Part shown: piece by piece, positions 1-4,621 of the stretch
How positions within the stretch are numbered: position 1 is the stretch's first letter
How the letters are laid out: each line of letters opens with the position of its first letter
Source: Candidatus Poribacteria bacterium
GTDB lineage: Bacteria > Poribacteria > WGA-4E > DTYX01
Direction of reading: 5' to 3'
DNA length: 6,265 nucleotides
Assembly: GCA_012961655.1 (NCBI GenBank)
Contig: DTYX01000328.1
Location: 1-6,265 of the forward strand
Notes under the pieces: generated by a model
Database searches by the model: none
The model's input: the letters and a program-made list of their open reading frames with translations, nothing else
What the model was told of the DNA's origin: nothing
Position numbers and translations under genes: made by a program

Positions 1-467
1 AAGCGATATATCGTCACTGTTTTATTCTGCGGTCGGACAACCCATACCAAAAGTACACCTGAGTCTAAATATTCTCCGACTTTTTCTAAAACTTCCCGCT
101 GAGTGTCATTTTTAGACATTACTTCAACCACTAAATCAGGTGGGAAATTTCCCCAAGCATCATCCAATCCTTCCTCAGGAATACGTTCCTTTTTGACGAA
201 TGAGATATCGGGACCACGAACCGTGTCATGAGACTGTTCATCCGTTGCGTGCTCAACGATAAAACCCGTTTCTGCCGCGAATACTTCTCCGAGGTTGTGT
301 TCTTCAACATAATTGAACAACCATGCGCCAAGTCTCATCGCAGTTTTGCCATGTATTAAACCCGGTGGCGACATTTCTATAATTTCTCCTCTCACCAGTT
401 CGCAACGACCTAAATGAGGCGCTAAGTTAAAAAACTCATCTGCGGTGATTAAATTTTTCGTTGCCAA
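1..467 (-). CDS. Uma2 family (DUF820) putative endonuclease, 3' end cut by window
   Basis: I translated the minus strand to the window edge and got about 155 residues of a Uma2/DUF820 protein, a PD-(D/E)XK-nuclease-fold family that is often multicopy in environmental bacteria and whose biological role is mostly unknown. Visible family hallmarks are LITADEFF near residue 6, ELVRGEIIEMSPPG (23-36), the GPD acid of the nuclease core (85-87), PDLVVEVMS (110-118), the EKVGEYL helix (128-134) and the VWVV strand (141-144). The preferred start is TTG at 467, giving MATKNLITADEFF, the usual family N-terminus, with AAGGAG 11 nt upstream. In-frame GTG at 479 and ATG at 509 are alternatives, but ATG 509 has a poor ribosome binding site and would overlap the isomerase remnant. 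The last few dozen residues lie outside the window. Family assignment is firm; nuclease activity is inferred. Confidence 0.88.
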   Translation of the reverse strand, partial: MATKNLITADEFFNLAPHLGRCELVRGEIIEMSPPGLIHGKTAMRLGAWLFNYVEEHNLGEVFAAETGFIVEHATDEQSHDTVRGPDISFVKKERIPEEGLDDAWGNFPPDLVVEVMSKNDTQREVLEKVGEYLDSGVLLVWVVRPQNKTVTIYR

Positions 468-487
468 AATGCAGGTCACTCCTTCTT

Positions 488-706
488 TCAAAATGTGTAA
501 TGTAAACATATCTCTTTGAACAAGGCTCGATAGCACTCTGGAGTGCAGCAGAGGGAGCCATGACCAGGCCATCCTTCGATGGAGGTATAGGCGTTGTTTT
601 CTTCAAGCACCGGCGCCAGTTCACTGAAACTGTCGAGCATGTAGCCAAAATTCTCGGCGCGGGGGAGCTCCAGCTTTTCGGGTAACATGACTATGAAATA
701 ATTCAT
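488..706 (-). pseudogene. Internal fragment of a sugar phosphate isomerase/epimerase (xylose-isomerase-like TIM barrel)
   Basis: This open frame of about 72 codons contains the stretches LELPRAENFGYMLDSF and ELAPVLEENNAY, then IEGWPGHGSLCCTPECYRAL. They resemble the central part of AP-endonuclease-family-2 / xylose-isomerase-like sugar epimerases, where a glutamate in the I-E-G/N-W-P motif sits in the metal site. An intact family member is about 250-300 residues; here roughly the first 100 and the last 100 are missing. The frame ends in CLHYTF and a stop that look unrelated to the family, so homology probably breaks near 512-520. The ATG at 706 is only the first Met after an in-frame TAA at 722-724 and is not thought to be a native start. 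It lies directly behind the Gfo/Idh fragment and just upstream of Uma2. The family call is from remembered motifs and is moderately sure; the fragment status is clearer. Confidence 0.55.
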
Positions 707-746
707 CGGAGATACCACCGATTAATCTAACTGCATGTCGAACATT

Positions 747-1049
747 GGGCTTTTCGACCATGACGTGCTTGCCTGCATTCAGAGCGTCAATGCTCAGTGG
801 GGCGTGTAACCAATGAGGCACTCCGGCAAGGATTAGATGGATATCGCCACGAGCAAGCAAATGCCGATAGTCTTCGTAGACGTCACATTGATGCCGTTGA
901 GCGAAATCGTTGCGACGAGCTTCGTCTGGGTCTGCCACACCAATGAGTTGAAGCTCCGGAATATTTTTGACGGCGTAAACGTGGTCTCTTGAAGCACGCC
1001 CCGCCCCAATGATGCCGACACCGCTCACCTTGTTTCCTATCGATGTCAT
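747..1049 (-). pseudogene. Truncated Gfo/Idh/MocA oxidoreductase, N-terminal NAD(P)-binding domain only
   Basis: The start is ATG at 1049 with a strong AGGAGG 8 nt upstream. The protein begins with the Rossmann motif VGIIGAGRASRDHV (residues 11-24), continues through LQLIGVADPDEARR (34-46) and LILAGVPHWLHAPLSIDAL (72-90), and reaches the family's conserved GKHVMVEKP (93-101). The lysine of EKP is the dinucleotide/substrate-binding lysine of Gfo/Idh enzymes, which oxidise or reduce sugars and cyclitols. Immediately after EKP family similarity stops; the same frame runs on as junk to a stop near 621, while the real coding signal moves to another frame (the isomerase fragment). The C-terminal substrate domain, about 230-270 residues, is missing. 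It cannot be a working oxidoreductase. A start, RBS and domain this well preserved suggest recent truncation. Confidence 0.8.
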
Positions 1050-1057
1050 AGGAATTT

Positions 1058-1063
1058 CCTCCT
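1058..1063 (-). promoter_or_regulatory. Strong RBS of the Gfo/Idh N-terminal fragment
   Basis: AGGAGG on the minus strand lies 8 nt before ATG 1049. It fixes the start of the truncated oxidoreductase and has the same core and spacing as the RBS of the decarboxylase-like remnant. Confidence 0.75.
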
Positions 1064-1068
1064 GTTTA

Positions 1069-1090
1069 TTAGCTCATATTTATTTCTCCT
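1069..1090 (-). other. Orphan ribosome binding site and start codon (two-codon ORF)
   Basis: On the minus strand AGGAGA (1085-1090) overlaps the TAG stop of the Gfo/Idh C-terminal remnant. Seven nt later comes ATG AGC, followed at once by two TAA codons. The spacing is that of a normal tightly coupled gene start, but no reading frame follows. The simplest reading is the first codons of another deleted gene; chance or a minimal leader are alternatives. Confidence 0.4.
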
Positions 1091-1259
1091 AATCCAATCT
1101 TCCCTTGTGTCCTTTTTCAATTGCCTCACAAAGTTTCATCGTTTTCAGAGCATCTTCCAGATTACTCCACGGCGTTTTATCCTCTTTGATACATTCGACG
1201 AAATGACGCGTCTCATTGAATCTCGGTCCGCCGACGGCTTCCAAATCGAGCGGTTCCAT
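1089..1259 (-). pseudogene. C-terminal remnant of a Gfo/Idh/MocA oxidoreductase
   Basis: From a methionine codon at 1259 the frame reads 56 residues to TAG at 1089. They include MEPLDLEAVGGPRF, ETRHFVECIKEDKTPWSNLE and DALKTMKLCEAIEKGHKG. The pattern H/F-V-E-C-I-K-E-D-K, then W-S-x-L-E-D-A, then the closing helix with EAIEKG is the normal C-terminal end of Gfo/Idh oxidoreductases. The roughly 300 residues before it, including the Rossmann domain, are absent. In their place, in another frame, the sequence becomes the decarboxylase-like remnant, so there is a junction around 1258-1262. It could belong to the same gene type as the N-terminal fragment at 747-1049, but the order (C-terminal piece upstream of N-terminal piece) shows these were two separate genes, or that the region was rearranged. 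Confidence 0.7.
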
Positions 1260-1415
1260 ATAAGTCTTCCCATTTAGGAGCGCCTGTCAAATCAAGATAA
1301 GCGGAAAAGTCTTCCAGAGGTCGCACTGCATTAGGTAAGAATAAGGAGTTACAACTGGAAAGCGCTTGGGGACTTTGCCCTCCAGAGCTGTCAACATACA
1401 TTGCGTTGAAGTCAC
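1258..1415 (-). pseudogene. Frameshifted N-terminal remnant of a uroporphyrinogen decarboxylase-like (URO-D superfamily) gene
   Basis: The start is GTG at 1415, with AGGAGG (1424-1429) 8 nt upstream. It reads MTSTQCMLTALEGKVPKRFP then VVTPYSYLMQCD, which matches the usual opening of URO-D superfamily proteins of the non-haem, methyltransferase-like kind. That frame stops at 1287-1289 after 42 codons. The adjacent frame continues the homology with DFSAYLDLTGAPKWEDLY, the D-H-F-x-x-L-T-G-x-P-x-W-E segment of the same family, so a 1-nt loss or 2-nt gain occurred around 1310-1322. Homology ends at about 1258, where the Gfo/Idh C-terminus begins. An intact member is about 330-380 residues; only ~55 remain. 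Family identity is recalled from motifs; the frame switch is read directly. Confidence 0.6.
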
Positions 1416-1423
1416 CTCATGCA

Positions 1424-1429
1424 CCTCCT
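1424..1429 (-). promoter_or_regulatory. RBS of the decarboxylase-like remnant, deciding a GTG start
   Basis: AGGAGG on the minus strand sits 8 nt before GTG 1415. The nearer ATG at 1420 is followed by a TGA two codons later, so GTG is the only sensible start. Confidence 0.65.
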
Positions 1430-1445
1430 GGAATTGAAAACATTA

Positions 1446-1462
1446 TACACTAAAACAGTGTA
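1446..1462. promoter_or_regulatory. Operator-like palindrome TACACT-N5-AGTGTA
   Basis: This is a perfect 6-bp inverted repeat with a 5-bp AT-rich centre, 17 bp in all. Its distal half coincides exactly with the proposed leftward -10 (TACACT). Size and position fit a dimeric repressor site, such as a LacI- or GntR-type sugar regulator, but no regulator gene is in the window, so the protein is unknown. Confidence 0.45.
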
Positions 1463-1485
1463 CTTCTTTCCCTCTATAATGTCAA
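1457..1485 (-). promoter_or_regulatory. Leftward sigma-70-type promoter of the decayed operon
   Basis: On the minus strand there is a consensus -35 TTGACA (1480-1485), a 17-bp spacer and -10 TACACT (1457-1462, 4 of 6 matches). Transcription would begin near 1450, leaving a ~35-nt leader to GTG 1415. Today it would drive only gene fragments and possibly Uma2. Confidence 0.6.
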
Positions 1486-1491
1486 GGGAAA
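1467..1491. repeat. Inverted repeat TTTCCCT-N11-AGGGAAA
   Basis: Two perfect 7-bp arms are separated by 11 bp. The repeat surrounds the leftward -35 hexamer. A short T run follows on the plus strand, but no plus-strand gene precedes it, so a terminator is unlikely; a second operator or activator site is more plausible. Centre-to-centre distance to the TACACT palindrome is about 25 bp. Confidence 0.35.
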
Positions 1492-1503
1492 TTTTTCTCT
1501 GAC

Positions 1504-1532
1504 TTGACAAATCACCAGTTTTCAGCTATACT
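1504..1532 (+). promoter_or_regulatory. Strong sigma-70-type promoter of the ABC-F/cca operon
   Basis: The -35 is TTGACA (1504-1509, 6/6) and the -10 is TATACT (1527-1532, 5/6), with an exact 17-bp spacer. Transcription should start about 1539-1540, leaving an 18-20-nt leader that holds little more than the Shine-Dalgarno sequence. The TTG of this -35 could be mistaken for the start codon of the ABC-F gene. Confidence 0.85.
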
Positions 1533-1542
1533 AAACACAAGT

Positions 1543-1550
1543 AGGGAGGG
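1543..1550 (+). promoter_or_regulatory. RBS deciding the TTG start of the ABC-F gene
   Basis: AGGGAGGG lies 7 nt before TTG 1558. No comparable site precedes the in-frame TTG at 1504, which is part of the promoter. Confidence 0.8.
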
Positions 1551-1557
1551 AAATAGG

Positions 1558-3231
1558 TTGACACTTATCGAATTAGAAAATGTATCAATATCCTTTGGCG
1601 CGACAGAAGTATTGAAAAATATCTCCTTGCAACTTCGAGATGGAGACAAAGTCGGTTTGGTCGGTGATAACGCTTCAGGCAAATCGACATTGTTAAAAGT
1701 CATAGCAGGAGAGTTGGCGTCTGATTCAGGAACAGTCAGAATTGCTCAAAAGAGCGTTATTAGTTATTTGCGTCAAGATGCGGTTTTTGAACCGAGTGTA
1801 ACAGTACGCCAGATATTTGACCAATTCTCAGCAACTCTGATACGACTCAAACAGCGGATGGAGATTTTAGAATCGCAGATGAGCGAGGAAAAGAATGAAG
1901 GGTGTCCGGCGAAAATTATGGATGAGTATGGTCAAGTGCAGGAGGATTTTTTGTGGCGTGGCGGGTATATCTACGAAACCCGTCGGAAGAGAGTTTTAAA
2001 TGAACTAGGATTATCGCAGATTGACCTTGATTTACCCGCGGCGTCTTTGAGTGGCGGTCAGAAAGCTCGCGTTGAATTAGCTTGTTTGTTGCTGCGTCAA
2101 CGCGGAGACCAAGAAACTGGCGGCTCTCCTCAAACAGACGTACTGCTACTCGATGAGCCTGACAATCATCTCGATATGACTGCTATCGAGTGGCTGGAAC
2201 GATTTCTGCGCGATTACAGAGGCGCCTTCGTGCTGGTGTCACACAACCGCTATCTTTTAGACCAACTCGTTACTGAAATTGTCGAATTGGATGCTGGTGA
2301 GATAACCAGGTATCATGGAAACTATTCTAATTATATCAACTGGAAAAAACGCCACATGACTTCCCAATACTATGCTTACGTCAATCAACAACATGAAATC
2401 GAACGACTTCAGAAGTCGATTACGTTGCTCAAAAAATGGGGCGGTGAGGGTAGTAAAAAACGCGCTCGGCAGGCGAGGAGCATACAGCGACAGCTCGAGC
2501 GAATGGAATTGGTGGAGAAACCAGATTCTCAGCGGAAGAGGATACAGTTGGATTTTGAAGTGCAGAAGCGTAGCGGAGAGATGGTTGTTGAAGTGACGGA
2601 CTTAACTAAAAGCTATGGTGATAACATACTATTTTCCAAAGCAAATTTCAATATCCGTTGGGGGGAGCATGTCGCTCTGGTGGGGGCAAACGCGAGTGGC
2701 AAAACGACTTTAATCAAAATCATCTTAGGATTGGAACCCCCGACCAGCGGCGAGGTGAAATTGGGGGAGGGTTTAATCGTAAGTTATTTCGACCAAGAGA
2801 TGGGCGGACTAAAAGGTGAGCGCACTATCTTTGATGAACTTCAAACCGAGACGGAACTGACTGTGTGTGATACTCGATATCTGCTTGTAAAGCTATTTTC
2901 ACATCGCGATGATGCTTTCAAAAAAATTAAAGACCTAAGCGGCGGCGAGCGAAATCGTGTCATTTTGTCAAAACTAGTCCATTCTAAGTCAAATTTTCTC
3001 GTCTTAGATGAACCCATGAATCATCTAGACATCGCTTCCGTCGAAGTACTTGAGCAGGCCCTGGTGGAATTCCCAGGAACCATCCTGTTTGCATCGCATG
3101 ACCGTTATCTGCTGACGCGAGTGGCGAATCGGGTAATCGAACTGGACAATGGCGAAATACGGTTTTACCCGGGCGGATATGAATACTATTTATCTTGTAA
3201 TGAAACAGGGGAAAAGAGTAAGGATGCCTGA
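1558..3231 (+). CDS. ABC-F family ribosome-associated ATPase
   Basis: This 557-residue soluble protein has two ATP-binding cassettes joined by a charged linker and no membrane segments, the layout of ABC-F proteins (EttA/Uup/YheS/Vga-like). They bind the ribosomal E site and relieve stalls, or in some cases protect against antibiotics. Cassette 1 has Walker A GDNASGKST (36-44), signature LSGGQ (164-168), Walker B VLLLDE (195-200) and switch His229. Cassette 2 has GANASGKTT (376-384), LSGGE (460-464), FLVLDE (480-485) and His514. Both catalytic glutamates, E200 and E485, are present. The linker at about 264-335 is helical and rich in K/R/Q, as in the tRNA-facing P-site interaction motif. Oddities: the usual DEPTNHLD reads DEPDNHLD and DEPMNHLD, and roughly 10 extra residues (about 182-193) precede Walker B1. 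The TTG start is chosen from promoter and RBS. It overlaps cca by 8 nt. The subfamily cannot be told by eye. Confidence 0.93.
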   Translation: MTLIELENVSISFGATEVLKNISLQLRDGDKVGLVGDNASGKSTLLKVIAGELASDSGTVRIAQKSVISYLRQDAVFEPSVTVRQIFDQFSATLIRLKQRMEILESQMSEEKNEGCPAKIMDEYGQVQEDFLWRGGYIYETRRKRVLNELGLSQIDLDLPAASLSGGQKARVELACLLLRQRGDQETGGSPQTDVLLLDEPDNHLDMTAIEWLERFLRDYRGAFVLVSHNRYLLDQLVTEIVELDAGEITRYHGNYSNYINWKKRHMTSQYYAYVNQQHEIERLQKSITLLKKWGGEGSKKRARQARSIQRQLERMELVEKPDSQRKRIQLDFEVQKRSGEMVVEVTDLTKSYGDNILFSKANFNIRWGEHVALVGANASGKTTLIKIILGLEPPTSGEVKLGEGLIVSYFDQEMGGLKGERTIFDELQTETELTVCDTRYLLVKLFSHRDDAFKKIKDLSGGERNRVILSKLVHSKSNFLVLDEPMNHLDIASVEVLEQALVEFPGTILFASHDRYLLTRVANRVIELDNGEIRFYPGGYEYYLSCNETGEKSKDA

Positions 3232-4531
3232 AAACATAAGGAAAATAGCTATCGATATTGTAAAAAATTTGAACCGTGCGGGATACAAAGCGCTGTTTGC
3301 CGGCGGGTGTGTTCGGGATGAGATAATGGGAATAGAGCCTGACGATTACGACATCGCCACTGATGCGCGTCCAGACGAGGTCATGGCGCTCTTCGAAAAG
3401 ACTGTACCTGTAGGGGTGCAATTCGGCGTAGTTTTAGTTGTCATAGATAATATTCCGTTCCAAGTAGCGACATTTCGCGCCGATGACAGATACATCGACG
3501 GCAGACATCCCGAAAGCGTTCACTTATCGGCTTCCGCCGAAGAAGACGCGCTAAGAAGGGATTTCACCATCAACGGTCTGATGTTTGACCCCATCGCGGG
3601 AAAATTATACGATTACGTCAACGGTAAGAAAGACATCGAAGATGGAATTATCAGATGTATCGGCGAACCCAGAGAAAGATTCACCGAAGATAAACTTCGC
3701 TTGATACGCGCTGTGCGCTTTGCCGCGAGATTTGAATATCAGATAGAAAAGAAGACGTTCGAGGCGATTAAGGAACTTGCGCCAGCCATCCTCGAAGTCA
3801 GTTATGAGCGCATACAGGTGGAACTGGTAAAAATTTTCACAGGCAAAAACGCGGGAAGAGGTTTGCAACTTCTACACGATACTGGACTTTTAGCTTATGT
3901 CTTGCCGGAAGTCAGCGCGATGGTCGGCGTCCCACAGCCGCGAAAATTCCATCCGGAAGGAGATGTGTTCACCCACACAAAGCTTACCCTCGATAATCTC
4001 GATGAACCTTCGCCGGTGTTGGCTTTCGCCGCTCTGCTACATGATGTAGGCAAACCGCGGACGATGACAATCACCGATAGAATCCGATTTTACGGCCACA
4101 ATAAAGTTGGCGCTGAGATGGCGAAGAATATCTGCACAAGATTACGGTTTTCCAAAGATGAACGTGAAAAAATTGTCGCTTGCGTCGAAAATCACATGAC
4201 CTTTATGAACATCCATCGGATGAAAATGAGCACCTTAAAGCGGTTGTTTCAACGTGAGACATTCTTAGATGAGTTGGCGCTCCACAAAGCGGATTGTCTG
4301 GGAAGCCATGGGGATTTGGCAAACTGGGAGTTCTGCAGACGCAAATTCGAGGAATACAGCGCAGAGGAGATTAAACCGGAACCGTTGATAACTGGACATG
4401 ACCTCATCAATTTGGGATACAAGCCTGGACCAATGTTCAAAGAAATTCTAAGCGCGGTTGAAGAAGCGCAACTTGAGAATCAGATAGAGACAAAGGAGGA
4501 AGCACTAAAGTTTGTGATGGAAAATTTTTAA
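3224..4531 (+). CDS. cca: tRNA nucleotidyltransferase (CCA-adding enzyme) with HD domain
   Basis: The 435-residue class II nucleotidyltransferase builds or repairs the 3' CCA end of tRNAs from CTP and ATP in the cytoplasm. Motifs in order: LFAGGCVRD (24-32), metal-binding DYDIATDA (41-48; D41 and D43), RRDFTINGL (111-119), EDxxR base-selecting motif (155-159) within the helix ending in AVRFAARF, and the neck segment SYERIQVELVKI (193-204). An HD phosphohydrolase-like domain follows: H251, HD at 273-274 in LLHDVGK, GHN at 291-293, ENH at 322-324. The start is ATG 3224, overlapping the ABC-F stop (ATGCCTGA), which suggests translational coupling. In-frame ATG 3200 and a start at 3149 lie deep in the ABC-F gene and lack a ribosome site. 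Full CCA addition is likely, but a CC-only or A-only specialist, or a poly(A) polymerase of the same superfamily, cannot be excluded. Confidence 0.92.
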   Translation: MPENIRKIAIDIVKNLNRAGYKALFAGGCVRDEIMGIEPDDYDIATDARPDEVMALFEKTVPVGVQFGVVLVVIDNIPFQVATFRADDRYIDGRHPESVHLSASAEEDALRRDFTINGLMFDPIAGKLYDYVNGKKDIEDGIIRCIGEPRERFTEDKLRLIRAVRFAARFEYQIEKKTFEAIKELAPAILEVSYERIQVELVKIFTGKNAGRGLQLLHDTGLLAYVLPEVSAMVGVPQPRKFHPEGDVFTHTKLTLDNLDEPSPVLAFAALLHDVGKPRTMTITDRIRFYGHNKVGAEMAKNICTRLRFSKDEREKIVACVENHMTFMNIHRMKMSTLKRLFQRETFLDELALHKADCLGSHGDLANWEFCRRKFEEYSAEEIKPEPLITGHDLINLGYKPGPMFKEILSAVEEAQLENQIETKEEALKFVMENF

Positions 4532-4552
4532 TTTTGGAATCCATACTTTATA

Positions 4553-4621
4553 TTGTAGTAACGGAAAGCGACTAAAGTCGCAGGGATTAGTCAAAACAAC
4601 CAAACGTGCACGCTACTACAA
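4553..4621. repeat. Small palindromic element (outer inverted repeat with inner hairpin)
   Basis: The outer arms TTGTAGTA (4553-4560) and TACTACAA (4614-4621) are perfect 8-bp inverted copies, and CG pairs continue inside after one mismatch. Within is the hairpin GCGACT-AA-AGTCGC (4568-4581). The element fills most of the gap between two convergent genes. It resembles a REP- or MITE-like dispersed repeat, or the base of a bidirectional terminator. Its right arm contains the stop codon of the ankyrin gene. Dispersal cannot be shown from one copy. Confidence 0.45.
4568..4581. repeat. Perfect hairpin GCGACTAAAGTCGC between convergent genes
   Basis: A 14-nt perfect palindrome can form a 5-bp GC-rich stem with a TAAA loop. 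No T run follows on the plus strand; on the minus strand only TTTCCGTT follows. It is therefore at best a weak rho-independent terminator for the ankyrin transcript. Confidence 0.5.

Noticed and set aside
1442..1447. TATAAT on the minus strand as an alternative leftward -10
   Set aside because: No -35-like hexamer lies 16-18 bp upstream and there is no extended TG; the TTGACA at 1480-1485 pairs better with TACACT at 1457-1462.
1467..1496. Rho-independent terminator (TTTCCCT/AGGGAAA then T run) on the plus strand
   Set aside because: There is no plus-strand gene upstream, the stem has only three GC pairs and the loop is 11 nt.
1504..1557. Extension of the ABC-F protein by 18 residues from TTG 1504
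   Set aside because: The bases are a consensus promoter; there is no RBS before 1504 and a very good one before 1558.
3149..3223. Longer N-terminus for cca from 3149 or ATG 3200
   Set aside because: These positions lie inside the ABC-F coding end, lack a ribosome site, and the extra residues are not part of the nucleotidyltransferase fold.
2984..3868. Minus-strand open frames opposite the ABC-F end and cca
   Set aside because: They are antisense shadows of two well-supported genes with no recognisable domain or RBS.
4521..4535. AAAATT-TTT-AATTTT inverted repeat at the end of cca as terminator
   Set aside because: It is purely A/T, thermodynamically weak, and lies partly within the coding sequence.
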